NCBI RefSeq assembly: GCF_038719015.1
Contig: NZ_CP152276.1
Coordinates: 2,988,001-3,052,000, forward strand
Reading direction: 5' to 3'
Origin: Nguyenibacter vanlangensis
GTDB lineage: Bacteria > Pseudomonadota > Alphaproteobacteria > Acetobacterales > Acetobacteraceae
Length of the DNA stretch: 64,000 bases
Shown: positions 32,671-41,579 of the stretch, piece after piece
How positions within the stretch are numbered: the first letter of the stretch is position 1
How the letters are laid out: each line of letters begins with the position of its first letter
The notes under the pieces: generated by a model
What the model was told of the DNA's origin: nothing
The model's input: only the letters and a program-made list of their open reading frames with translations
Database searches by the model: none
Program-made: the position numbers and the translations under genes

Positions 32671-33042
32671 TCAATCCCCCCTGGAGGCATCCGCCCCGGT
32701 CTTGTCGTTTTTGTGTTCCCGGACATGGTTTTTATTATCGATTATCGTTCGAGAGCAGAATGCGACCGGCAGAATACTGTAAGGCAGGGCAATTTCGGCA
32801 CGGCCACCGACCGTGCCGCCGGTGTCGTTCCCTTGGGTGTCGTTCGCCCTGTCGGCCAGCAATCCTGACGATTCGACCCGACGGCGCCGTTCATCGGCCC
32901 GGCCGGGTATGAAGTCCCACCATAGACAACGGGAGTTCGTCGCGCGGCAAGAGGCCAGCGCCGCGCGACGGTTCACAAATTCGTATTTGTGCGCTGCAAA
33001 ATTTTCTATCCGGATTTCCGTCTGGCCGGATGGCCATCCGGT
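32671..33042. other. 372-bp gap without a gene upstream of the Gfo/Idh operon
   Basis: No convincing ORF. It should contain the promoter of the minus-strand Gfo/Idh-MHS operon. A perfect 16-bp palindrome CCGGATGGCCATCCGG at 33026-33041 directly follows the UPF0303 stop and may terminate that gene. Confidence 0.5.
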
Positions 33043-33582
33043 TCACACGGGCGGGAGCTGGATCGGGTCCAGCGGGATGTCGGCGAAGCTGGCCAGGGCC
33101 TCGACGACCAGGCGGTGATCCTCGCGCTGCGGCAGGCCGGAGACGCAGAGCGTGCCGACGACCCCCACGCCGCGCACGCGCAGGGGAAAGGCCCCGCCGA
33201 ACGGGGCATAGTCGGATTCGGGCAGGCCGAACCGCTGGGTGATCGTCTTGCCTTCCTGTTGCAGCAGCAGGCCGATCGCGTACGATGCCCGGTGGAAGCG
33301 CGCGGCGACCCGGGTCTTGCGGGCGATCCAGCCCACATTGTCCGGGGTCGCGCCGTCGAGGCTGGCGCTGAACAGGATGTGGTCGCCCCGCCTGATGTCG
33401 ATGGCGATCGGATGGCGGCGGGCATTGGCGGTCTGGCGCAGCCAGCAGCCCAGGATCCAGGCATCTTCCTCGGTCAGGCCGGGCAGGACGAGTTCGCGCT
33501 CCTGCCGGGCGATGCGTTCGAGATCGCGCGCCAGCGATGAGGCGTCGGCCCCTGTGTCGCCCGTCCGGGCGTGATCGGTCAT
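33043..33582 (-). CDS. UPF0303 / heme-degrading-domain (DUF336-like) protein
   Basis: A 179-residue cytosolic protein of the GlcG/HbpS-like fold: ITQRFGLPESDYAPFGGAFPLR and VGVVGTLCVSGLPQREDHRLVVEAL are the recognisable blocks. UPF0303 members often sit beside sugar or hydroxy-acid catabolic genes, as here, but have no firmly assigned reaction. It is transcribed away from idnD. Confidence 0.82.
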   Translation of the reverse strand: MTDHARTGDTGADASSLARDLERIARQERELVLPGLTEEDAWILGCWLRQTANARRHPIAIDIRRGDHILFSASLDGATPDNVGWIARKTRVAARFHRASYAIGLLLQQEGKTITQRFGLPESDYAPFGGAFPLRVRGVGVVGTLCVSGLPQREDHRLVVEALASFADIPLDPIQLPPV

Positions 33583-33789
33583 GGTGTCGTTCCCTTCGGC
33601 ATGTGTCGCTCCGGCGACGTCGTCACGTCTGTTCGACGCCTGATGATGTGAACGATCTCGCGGGCAATACCATGTGGAACGACAATTACTTTATCGTGAT
33701 TTCGATCCGGGGCCGTTTGGAACGATAGTCCGGGCGCCGCCGCCCATCCCGTTCTTCTGTCCGTTTCTTTTTCTGTTCAGGACGACGAC

Positions 33790-34836
33790 ATGACGGATAT
33801 GGATTTTGCCCGGACCGACGCGCTGGTCATCCATGCCAGGGGCGATTTGCGGATGGAGCCGGCGGCGTCCCCGCCGCCCGGGCCGGGCGAGGTGCGGGTG
33901 CGGATCGCCTGGGGCGGGATCTGCGGGTCGGACCTGCATTACCTGCAGCATGGCGGGGTGGGCGCGTCGGTGCTGCGCGAGCCGATGATCCTGGGCCACG
34001 AGGTGTCGGGCTTCGTCGAAACCTGCGGCGACGGGGTGAAGGGCCTGCCGGCCGGGACGCCGGTGGCCATTCACCCGGCGCGGCCGTGCGGAACCTGCCC
34101 GGAATGCCGGCGGGGGCTGCGCAATCTGTGCCGCGACGTGCGCTTCCTTGGCAGCGCGGCCCGTGTGCCGCATACGCAGGGCGGGTTTCGCCGCGTCGTG
34201 AATGTGGCGGCGTCGCAACTGCACCGCCTGCCGCCGGGGCTGGATCCGCGCCGCGCCGCACTGGCCGAACCGCTTGCCGTGGCGCTGCATGCGGTGGGCC
34301 GCGCCGGACCCTGTGCCGGGCGGACGGTCCTGGTGCAGGGGGCGGGGCCGATCGGCGCGCTGATCGTCGCCGCCCTGGCGGTCCGTGGCGCGGCCCGCAT
34401 CGTTGCCACCGATTTGCATGATTTTCCGCTGGCGGTCGCGCGCCGGCTGGGAGCGACCGAGACGTGGAATGCGCGCCATGGCGCGCCCGAGGAGGAATTC
34501 GACGTCGTGTTCGAGGCCACGGGCGTGGAAGGGGCGCTGCCATCCGCCGTCGCGCGGGCGCGGCGAGGCGGCATCCTGGTGCAGGTGGGGATGTTTCCGC
34601 CGGGCATGGTCGCGGTGCCGATGGCGCAGATCATCGCGCGGGAACTGGACCTGCGCGGGTCGTTCCGTTTCGATGGCGAATTCGCCGAGGCGCTGACGAT
34701 GCTGGCGGCGCATCCGCGGATCGCGGACGGGCTGGTCACCCATGAAGTCGCGTTTGCCGCCTTTGCCGACGCATTCGCGGCCGCGGCGGACCGGCGATCG
34801 GCGGCCAAGGTGCTGCTGCGGATCGGCGCGCCGTAG
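33790..34836 (+). CDS. idnD: zinc-dependent L-idonate 5-dehydrogenase-like enzyme
   Basis: Expected to oxidise L-idonate to 5-ketogluconate with NAD(P). The 348-residue medium-chain dehydrogenase shows the catalytic-zinc sites GGICGSDLHYLQHGG and ILGHEVSGFVE, the structural-zinc cysteines in PCGTCPECRRGLRNLC and the cofactor motif VLVQGAGPIGALIVAAL. The GICGSDLHYxxHG pattern fits idonate dehydrogenases; a sorbitol or threonine dehydrogenase remains possible. It is the only plus-strand gene in this catabolic region and has its own promoter in the 207-bp gap upstream. Confidence 0.82.
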   Translation: MTDMDFARTDALVIHARGDLRMEPAASPPPGPGEVRVRIAWGGICGSDLHYLQHGGVGASVLREPMILGHEVSGFVETCGDGVKGLPAGTPVAIHPARPCGTCPECRRGLRNLCRDVRFLGSAARVPHTQGGFRRVVNVAASQLHRLPPGLDPRRAALAEPLAVALHAVGRAGPCAGRTVLVQGAGPIGALIVAALAVRGAARIVATDLHDFPLAVARRLGATETWNARHGAPEEEFDVVFEATGVEGALPSAVARARRGGILVQVGMFPPGMVAVPMAQIIARELDLRGSFRFDGEFAEALTMLAAHPRIADGLVTHEVAFAAFADAFAAAADRRSAAKVLLRIGAP

Positions 34837-34883
34837 AGCGGATCGCGACGCGGCGGAATCACCGCGTCATGTACCGCGTCATG

Positions 34884-35837
34884 TCAGGCTTTTCGTGACG
34901 GCTCTCCGGTCATGGCGTCATCCGTTCTGATATCATGGGCCGGCAGGCCGTTGAGGCGCGCGATATGGAGGAAGATGCCGCTGTGGTCGAGGCCGCCGTC
35001 GCCGGCGGCAACCATGGCGCGAAACAGCTCGGCGACCCGCTCGGTCGCCGGCAGCGTCAGGTGGTGTTCCTCGGCGATCCTAGCCGCCGCATCGAGGTCC
35101 TTGACCTGATTGATCGCGTCGCCGCCGGGGGTGAACCGGCGTTCGATCATCCGCAGCCCGTGCTGCTGCAGGATCACGCTGTCGGCGAAGCCGCCCGTCA
35201 GGGCCTGCCGCACGCGCGCCGGATCCGCGCCGCCGCGCTCGGCCAGCGTGAAGGCTTCGGCGATCAGGGTGATCGTCCCGGCGACGATGACCTGGTTGGC
35301 CAGCTTGGCCAGTTGCCCCGTCCCGACCGGACCGATATACGTCACGCGCCCCAGCACGCGCAGCAGGGGCGAGACCGCCGCAATGTCGTCCGGCGACCCG
35401 CCGGCCATGATCGCCAGCGTTTTGTCGATCGCCCCTTTCTCGCCGCCGGAAACGGGCGCGTCAACATAGCCGATCCCCAGCTCACGCAGGCGCGCGGCCT
35501 GTGTCCTGGCCACGTCCACGGCAATCGAACTCATCATGACGACGATGGCGCCGGCCTTGATGTGGGCGGCGGCCCGGCCGTCCTCGAACAGGATCTGGTT
35601 CGCGGCCTGGCCGGAGGTCACCATGACGATCACGACATCCGCGCCGGATACCGCCTGCACGGCGCTCGGGGCCACCTCGACGCCGAATGCCGCCAGCGGA
35701 CGGGCCTTGTCGTCCGTGCGGTTCCAGGCCGAAATCCGATATCCCGCCTGGGCGATATGACGGGCCATGGGCGCGCCCATGATCCCGGTCCCGAGGAATG
35801 CGACGCGTGGCGCAGCGATTGTGCCGTCGTCGGTCAT
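34884..35837 (-). CDS. beta-hydroxyacid dehydrogenase, 2-hydroxy-3-oxopropionate reductase/3-hydroxyisobutyrate dehydrogenase type
   Basis: Interconverts tartronate semialdehyde and glycerate or related pairs. The 317-residue protein has FLGTGIMGAPMARHIAQAGY (cofactor), DAPVSGGEKGA (substrate) and the catalytic Lys in GQLAKLANQVIVA. It is convergent with idnD, which fits funnelling of sugar-acid breakdown products to glycerate; GarR-like function is favoured from context. Confidence 0.88.
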   Translation of the reverse strand: MTDDGTIAAPRVAFLGTGIMGAPMARHIAQAGYRISAWNRTDDKARPLAAFGVEVAPSAVQAVSGADVVIVMVTSGQAANQILFEDGRAAAHIKAGAIVVMMSSIAVDVARTQAARLRELGIGYVDAPVSGGEKGAIDKTLAIMAGGSPDDIAAVSPLLRVLGRVTYIGPVGTGQLAKLANQVIVAGTITLIAEAFTLAERGGADPARVRQALTGGFADSVILQQHGLRMIERRFTPGGDAINQVKDLDAAARIAEEHHLTLPATERVAELFRAMVAAGDGGLDHSGIFLHIARLNGLPAHDIRTDDAMTGEPSRKA

Positions 35838-35892
35838 GTGTTGCTCCTGCTGCGGCCGCGCGGCCGGCGCCGACCGCGTTGCCGGGTGGGCG

Positions 35893-36390
35893 TCAGAGCA
35901 TGGAGCGGGCGCGGTTCAGGACCATGGTGCAGATTTTCTGCGTCATCTGCTGCTTGATCCCCTGCCCCGCTCCGGCCAGAGAGAAGGTGTTGCCGCCCCC
36001 GGTGTCCAGCAGACCGTTCCGGCCCGCCTGGTATTGGCTGTCGGTCCGGGGGTCGATGCCGGCCTTGTGGCCCAGGGCGCTCATGACCGGAGAGGCGGTG
36101 CCGGTGCCGAGATAGTTGTTCTGCACGCAATAGCCCAGCAGGCCGGCGAGGTTGCCGGCGCCGGCCGAGGACAGGGACGGCAGGCCCATGGCGCCACCCA
36201 TGGCCCCACTGCCCATCGCCCCCATGGCGCCGCCCATCATGCCGCCATTGCCGCCGCCCATGCCGGGCATCGCGGGCATGGCGCTGCCGCCCGACATTCC
36301 GGGCATTGCGGGCATCTGGGCGCGGGCGGGCGGCAGGCCGGCCACGGACAGGATGGCGACGACCGGCAGAATGAAGATGTGGCGCGTCAT
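35893..36390 (-). CDS. secreted DUF2501 (YjjA-like) protein
   Basis: A 165-residue exported protein: signal peptide of about 24 residues (IFILPVVAILSVAGLPPARA), a Met/Gly/Ala-rich stretch with repeated PAMPGM and GGAMG motifs at about 26-70, and the DUF2501 domain with LLGYCVQNNYL, SVMSALGHK-like and QQMTQKICTMVL blocks holding two Cys that may pair. Function unknown; periplasmic location expected. Confidence 0.8.
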   Translation of the reverse strand: MTRHIFILPVVAILSVAGLPPARAQMPAMPGMSGGSAMPAMPGMGGGNGGMMGGAMGAMGSGAMGGAMGLPSLSSAGAGNLAGLLGYCVQNNYLGTGTASPVMSALGHKAGIDPRTDSQYQAGRNGLLDTGGGNTFSLAGAGQGIKQQMTQKICTMVLNRARSML

Positions 36391-36456
36391 GGACGTGATC
36401 CCTTTGCGATGGTCATGCGTGTCCGGTCCGAGGCGCCCGGGATGGGCGCGGCCCGT

Positions 36457-36765
36457 TCAGAGAGGGTTGCTGAAAGCCAACGTATAATAAAGCTGCCGGA
36501 TCAGCGGCGTCAGCACGTACTGGATCAGCAGCAGCAGGACCAGCGGGCTGAAATCCATGTTGCCCACCACAGGCAGGATGCGCCGCAACGGCCGCAGCGC
36601 CGGTTCCGTCAGGCGGTTGAGGAAATTGCCGATGGCCCAGACCGTGTGGTTGCGGGTGTCCAGCACGCCGAACGCGTAGAGGAAGCTGAATACGCAGGAA
36701 ATAACGAGCACCCAGGTATAGAGCCGGACGGCTTCGAGCAGCAATGTGAAGACAAGCTGGAGCAA
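36457..36765 (-). CDS. YggT-family membrane protein
   Basis: A 102-residue inner-membrane protein with the family pattern: hydrophobic start, VISCVFSFLYAF, then LNRLTEPALRPLRRILP and the closing helix. YggT proteins are linked to osmotic tolerance and cell shape without a defined reaction. Single gene, upstream of DUF2501. Confidence 0.85.
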   Translation of the reverse strand: MLQLVFTLLLEAVRLYTWVLVISCVFSFLYAFGVLDTRNHTVWAIGNFLNRLTEPALRPLRRILPVVGNMDFSPLVLLLLIQYVLTPLIRQLYYTLAFSNPL

Positions 36766-36891
36766 CGTGTATGATCTCCAAGAGGCAGGGCGGAAATCCT
36801 ATCGGAGGCGGGGAAGAGGCACAACACCGCGCCCCGCATAGCGCCGCGCGAGCCGCGGCAGGACCATTCGACAGGGCCTCTCGATGGGCGC

Positions 36892-36920
36892 TTGACAAAC
36901 CCGGAACGGCCGGTATTTAT
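36892..36920 (+). promoter_or_regulatory. putative promoter of tRNA-Ala(CGC)
   Basis: A perfect -35 TTGACA at 36892-36897 and a -10-like TATTTAT at 36914-36920, 16 bases apart, end 18 bases before the tRNA. Confidence 0.6.
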
Positions 36921-36938
36921 GCCAGCCCATCAGGCAGT

Positions 36939-37014
36939 GGGGCTGTAGCTCAGTTGGGAGAGCGCCTCGTTCGCAATGAGGAGGTCAGGGGTTCGATTCC
37001 CCTCAGCTCCACCA
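36939..37014 (+). tRNA. tRNA-Ala (anticodon CGC)
   Basis: Full 76-nt cloverleaf: acceptor GGGGCTG/CAGCTCC, D arm GCTC...GAGC, anticodon arm CCTCG-TTCGCAA-TGAGG with anticodon CGC, T arm with GTTCGATTC, and encoded CCA. It reads GCG codons, which are common in this high-GC genome. Confidence 0.95.
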
Positions 37015-37292
37015 CTGGTCTGATATTTTCCCGAAAAATCAAATCCTGATGGCGATGTCATCCGTCGCGGCCCGTTGGCGGTCCATCCTGTCGCCGTTGG
37101 CATGTCGCCGCTTGTTCCCGCTTGTACGCCGGTGCGATTTGTCGGTATCGCGATCTGTTTTAAACATATGGACGGGATGATCGGCCGGGGGCGCATGGTG
37201 GAGCGGGGTGTGGGGTACGGCGCTGGCGTTGCAGGTCGAACCGTTGCGGATCGAGGCGATGCGGGTTGGGCGGCTGCGGGTCGACGCGCACG

Positions 37293-38225
37293 ATGAATGA
37301 GCGGATTGCGCGGATTCTGGTGGTCTATAACCCCATGGCGGGGCGGCGGCGCATAACGCGTCTGCGTCGTTTCGTGCAGGGGCTGCGGGCCGGGGGGGCC
37401 GAGGTGACGGTGGCGGCCACGGGCCATGCCGGGCACGGGCGCATCCTGTCGCGCGATGCCGGGCCGGACGGGGCGTTCACCCATGTCGTGGCGGCCGGGG
37501 GCGACGGCACGATTTCCGAGGTCGCCGACGGGCTGCTGGAGGCCATGCGTCCTTCCTTTCCTCCCGCGTCCCTTTCGATGCCTGGGCCCGTCATGGGCGT
37601 GCTGCCGCTGGGCACCGCGAATGTGCTGGCGCACGAGCTGGGCGTGGCCTTCGCCCCCGGCGACAATGCGCGGGCGCTGCTGTCGGGCCGGTGGCGGACG
37701 ATCTGGCCCGGCCGGATCGAGGCGGGCGGGCAGGCGCGCATTTTCGTGCAGATGGCCAGTGCGGGATTCGACGCGCAGGTCGTGAATCATCTGTCGCTGC
37801 GCGCCAAGCGCGTGCTGGGCCGCGGCGCCTATGCCGTGCAGGCGATCCGCGAGGCCGGGCGCTATGATTTTCCGCCGCTGCAGGTCGTGCTGGATGGGCA
37901 GGCCCATACGGCCTTCGGCATCGTCTGTTCCAAGGGACGGTTCTATGGCGGGCGCCATGTCCTGGCGCCCGAGGCAACGCCGCTGGCGCGCGGGTTTTCG
38001 GTCACGCTGCTGGACGAGCCGGGGGCCGGCCCGATCGCCAGGGTGGCGCTGGGACTGCTGTGCGACCGCCCCGACCGGGTGCGCGGTCTGCGGCGGGTGC
38101 GCGCGTCGCATATCGCGCTGACCGCGCCCGACGGGCTGGCGCTGCAGCATGACGGCGACCCATCGGGCGGCAGCGTGCCGTGCATCATCACGGATGCCGC
38201 GCACCCGCTGCGGATCGCCGTGTGA
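37293..38225 (+). CDS. diacylglycerol/lipid kinase (YegS/DagK catalytic fold)
   Basis: ATP-dependent kinase of a lipid or sphingoid base. The 310-residue protein has VVYNPMAGRRR near the start and the nucleotide-binding VVAAGGDGTISEVADGL, then GVLPLGTANVLAHELG and a C-terminal beta domain. ATG 37293 is chosen; an ATG nine codons upstream has no better ribosome site. A single gene, followed by an inverted palindromic repeat. Confidence 0.87.
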   Translation: MNERIARILVVYNPMAGRRRITRLRRFVQGLRAGGAEVTVAATGHAGHGRILSRDAGPDGAFTHVVAAGGDGTISEVADGLLEAMRPSFPPASLSMPGPVMGVLPLGTANVLAHELGVAFAPGDNARALLSGRWRTIWPGRIEAGGQARIFVQMASAGFDAQVVNHLSLRAKRVLGRGAYAVQAIREAGRYDFPPLQVVLDGQAHTAFGIVCSKGRFYGGRHVLAPEATPLARGFSVTLLDEPGAGPIARVALGLLCDRPDRVRGLRRVRASHIALTAPDGLALQHDGDPSGGSVPCIITDAAHPLRIAV

Positions 38226-38304
38226 CCCCGGCCCGGGCGCGCGGCACGATGCGGCGACGGGGCGAGTCGACACGGCGGCGCAATAATCGTATCTGACGGG
38301 CGCG

Positions 38305-38359
38305 CTAGTGTCCTGCCCGAGAAATTCTCATGAGAATTTCTCGGATCGGCAGGCCACTA
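38305..38359. repeat. dispersed palindromic repeat, unit B, inverted copy
   Basis: CTAGTGTCCTGCCCGAGAAATTC through GGCAGGCCACTA is the reverse complement of 28310-28364 with few changes, followed by the inverted linker AAATATTGATTC. Unit A is missing here. It lies between the lipid kinase and the diguanylate cyclase. Confidence 0.78.
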
Positions 38360-38429
38360 AAATATTGATTCTCATGTCCGGCGGCGGGATCGTCCGAAAA
38401 AGGGGGCCGAACCGGTCCAGACATCCATC

Positions 38430-39746
38430 ATGCCCATCGCATCGCTCTCTCCCGGCCCGTTCATCGCGCTTGTCTGTCTGCTGATCACCGTTCTTTGCCA
38501 TGCGGCGCGGCAATATCATCCCGAACCCGCCCTGCGGCTGCTGGGGATGGGGACCTTTGCCGGGGCGATCGGCCTGCCGCTGGTGATGATGCGGCCGCCG
38601 GTGCCGGAATGGGTCGCCATCCCGATCGGCAACAGTATCGTGCTGCTGGCGCTGGCGCTGTTCTGGCAGGCAACGATGCGGTTGTACGGGCGGCCGCTCT
38701 TTCGCTGGGGGCTGGCCGCGCCGGTGCTGCTGTGGCTGGGGCTTTGCGCCTTCGGGTGGTTCCGCCATTCCCTTGCGCTGCGGGTGGAGATCGCGATGGC
38801 GATGGTGGCGGGGCTGGTCTTCCTGCCGCTTTGCCGGTTGGCGCGGCCGCCGAGAGAGACCCGGACGCAACTGGCGCTGCTGGTGATCGGCGGCGTTCAT
38901 GTCGTGTGCAGCGCGGTGCGCGGCCTGTTGACCGCCATGCCGGGGCTGTTTCCCTGGGAAGGGCTGGTGAACGCGGCGATCCCGTTCGAGATGCTGTCCT
39001 ATGTCGTGCTGTGGCCCGGGCTGATGCTGATCCTGGTCGCGGAGCGGGCGATGCGGCAGACCCGGACGATGGCGTTTCAGGACGACATGACCGGCGTGCT
39101 GAACCGACGCGGCTTCTGGCAGGCGGCGGAGGCCCTGCCGCGACGCGGCGTGCTGCTGTTCGACATCGATCATTTCAAGCATATCAACGATACGTTCGGC
39201 CATGCGGCGGGGGATCGGGTCATCCGGCATTTCAGCACGGTCGCGACGGACGCCCTGGGTCCGGACGTGCTGTTCGGCCGGATCGGCGGCGAGGAATTCG
39301 CCGCGGCGGTCAGCGGATTGTCGCATGAGGCGCTGTACGCCGTGGCCGAGCGGGTGCGTCTGACCTTCGCCGAAACCGTGACCCCGCCGGGCGTCCGGGC
39401 GACCGTCAGCATCGGCATCGCCGCGCCGGCCGCGCCCGGCCTGCCGCTGGGCGAGCAGATGGCGCTGGCGGATCGCGCGCTGTACCGTGCCAAGCACCAG
39501 GGCCGCAACCGGACCGAGGGCGACGGATCGGACCCCGTGCACTCCCCGGCCTCGACCCCGGTCCCGCCGCGCGAAGGCGTGACCCCGCGGGCGCCGGGAT
39601 GGTGGCGGCGCCTTTACATCCGAGGCGCCGATCAGGACGCGTCCGGTGATGCCGCATTTTTGGGATGCCGTCGGGATCGTCATCCTGGCGCTGGGATCAC
39701 GGATCATGCTGCTGATTTCGATCGGGTAGGACGGGCGGGAGGGTGA
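38430..39746 (+). CDS. membrane-bound diguanylate cyclase (GGDEF)
   Basis: Makes c-di-GMP. The 438-residue protein has about six hydrophobic helices in residues 5-210 and a GGDEF domain at about 220-375 with LFDIDHFKHINDTFGHAAGD and an intact GGEEF active site (FGRIGGEEFAAAV). The RxxD inhibitory site expected nine residues before GGEEF is absent, so feedback inhibition is unlikely. A Pro/Arg-rich tail of about 60 residues follows. With the EAL protein at 6248-8329 it gives the window both halves of c-di-GMP turnover. Confidence 0.88.
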   Translation: MPIASLSPGPFIALVCLLITVLCHAARQYHPEPALRLLGMGTFAGAIGLPLVMMRPPVPEWVAIPIGNSIVLLALALFWQATMRLYGRPLFRWGLAAPVLLWLGLCAFGWFRHSLALRVEIAMAMVAGLVFLPLCRLARPPRETRTQLALLVIGGVHVVCSAVRGLLTAMPGLFPWEGLVNAAIPFEMLSYVVLWPGLMLILVAERAMRQTRTMAFQDDMTGVLNRRGFWQAAEALPRRGVLLFDIDHFKHINDTFGHAAGDRVIRHFSTVATDALGPDVLFGRIGGEEFAAAVSGLSHEALYAVAERVRLTFAETVTPPGVRATVSIGIAAPAAPGLPLGEQMALADRALYRAKHQGRNRTEGDGSDPVHSPASTPVPPREGVTPRAPGWWRRLYIRGADQDASGDAAFLGCRRDRHPGAGITDHAADFDRVGRAGG

Positions 39747-39903
39747 AGCCGCTTCATCAGATAAAGACACGAGGCGGAGGTGGACTGTTTACCGCGTAGT
39801 CGAAACGTTATAGGAAAATGACCCGTAATTTTTCCGCGAATGGAAATATTACGACATATTTGCGCCCCGTTCCATCCCCATCGCCGCCGAGACATCATCA
39901 TCG

Positions 39904-41391
39904 ATGACCAGATCCCCTGGGACCAGATCCTTTGGCCGACCGCGGCCGTCTGCTCGCCTTGCCTGCCTGTCGGCGATTCTGGGGCTGCTGGCCGGCCATC
40001 CGGCCCCGGCGGCGGCCCAGGTGATGGACAACGACATCGGTGCGGCGCCCATGCAGCGTGTCAGCACGCCGGAGCCCGCCCATGTGTCGCTGGCGCCGAT
40101 CGTGCCGCCTTTTTCCCATCCCGAGGCAATATTTCCCAACCCGTTCGGGCTGACGAAATGGCTGCGGGATCGGGGCGTCAATGTCCTGTTGGACAACACC
40201 AACGAGTTCGCGGGCGCGATCACGCCGCCGACGCGCGGGACGACCAAAGGGTTCGTCAATTACCGGCAGGGTGCGAGCAATGCCGGGCAATATGCCGCCG
40301 AGCTGGACATCGACTGGAACAGGCTGGCCGGCCTGCGCGGTTTCGCCACCCACATGATCACGGTCGGCCGCTACGGCACCACGGCCAACCGCATGTTCGG
40401 CGACTGGCTGAACCACGCGTCCGAGGATTATGGCGGCGGCGGCAACGTGGTCGTCCATCTGGTCTATGCCTATGGCGAGGAGACGCTGTTCGGCGGGCGG
40501 CTGGCGATCGCGGCGGGGCGCATGGCGGAAATTTCTGATTTCGCGGCGAGCCCGCTGTTCTGCAATTTCCAGAACGGCAGTTTCTGCGGACGCCCCAAGG
40601 GCATTACCGACACGAATTATGCGGCGGGCTATCCGGCGTCGACCTGGGGCTTTCGCGTGCGCGGGCGGCCTACGCACACGATCTATGCGCAGACGGGCGT
40701 CTATCCGATCGAGAACGGGATCTATTCGGTGGCGCAGCACCGGACGGGTTTCAAGTTCAACGGCGCGAACATCATCGGCTATACCGCGCCCGTCGAAATG
40801 GGGTGGGAGCCGGTCTTCGCCCATGGCACGCTGCCGGGGCATTACAAGCTGGGCGGTTCGCTGTTCAGCACGCCGCAGAACGACAATCTCTTCGACATCG
40901 CCGGGCGCCCCTATGCGCTGACGCGTGCCAGGCCGCGCCAGCATGCCGCGTCATGGTCGAGCTGGGCGATGTTCGACCAGCGGCTGGTCCATTATGCCGA
41001 CCCGGCATCCGGACTGACGGCGCTGTGGGGCGTGGTCTATAACGACCCGCATACGTCGCTGCGCGAATATGTGGCCTATGCCGGGTTGCTGAATCGCGGC
41101 TTCATCCAGTCGCGGCCGTTCGACACGCTGGGCGTCGCGCTGACCTATACCAAGATCGCCAACGGCGTGACGATGACCGAGGAAGATCTGTTGCGCCAGG
41201 GGGCCGCGCTGCCGAACCATGCGACGGGGGTGCAGCGCCATGCCATGGTGCTGGAGGCGAATTACGCCATCCACGTCATGCGCGGCGTCATCTTCACCCC
41301 TTTGTTCGAATATTATTTCCGTCCCAACGCCCAGGGCAATCTGCGCGATGCCGCGCTGCTGGGGTTCAAGAGCCACGTCGAGTTTCTGTAA
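39904..41391 (+). CDS. OprB-family carbohydrate-selective porin
   Basis: Outer-membrane channel for sugars. The 495-residue protein has a signal peptide ending near APAAAAQV (about residue 39), then beta-strand-rich sequence with alternating hydrophobic residues, WLRDRGVNVLLDNTNEFAG near the start (OprB hallmark) and a C-terminal aromatic/hydrophobic end SHVEFL. Acetic acid bacteria carry several OprB porins for uptake of sugars and alcohols. The start lies downstream of a 157-bp AT-richer gap. Confidence 0.88.
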   Translation: MTRSPGTRSFGRPRPSARLACLSAILGLLAGHPAPAAAQVMDNDIGAAPMQRVSTPEPAHVSLAPIVPPFSHPEAIFPNPFGLTKWLRDRGVNVLLDNTNEFAGAITPPTRGTTKGFVNYRQGASNAGQYAAELDIDWNRLAGLRGFATHMITVGRYGTTANRMFGDWLNHASEDYGGGGNVVVHLVYAYGEETLFGGRLAIAAGRMAEISDFAASPLFCNFQNGSFCGRPKGITDTNYAAGYPASTWGFRVRGRPTHTIYAQTGVYPIENGIYSVAQHRTGFKFNGANIIGYTAPVEMGWEPVFAHGTLPGHYKLGGSLFSTPQNDNLFDIAGRPYALTRARPRQHAASWSSWAMFDQRLVHYADPASGLTALWGVVYNDPHTSLREYVAYAGLLNRGFIQSRPFDTLGVALTYTKIANGVTMTEEDLLRQGAALPNHATGVQRHAMVLEANYAIHVMRGVIFTPLFEYYFRPNAQGNLRDAALLGFKSHVEFL

Positions 41392-41579
41392 GGCGCGGCC
41401 CAAAAACGGGAGATCGGAGGCCGGCCGGCAGAAGATTTTATATATCTCGGGCCTTTCGCCGGCGTTTCGACTGTAACCGGGAAGATTGCAGAGTGTAACG
41501 TGATCGGGATCGGCCATGTTTTGGCCGCTTCTTCTGGTAGGGTCTGGCCGCGCCGATGATGATGACCGGAGAAAGCCCG

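Noticed and set aside
33675..33725. Direct repeats TGGAACGA upstream of idnD as an operator
   Set aside because: Two 8-mers 43 bases apart without symmetry are too weak to call a regulator site.
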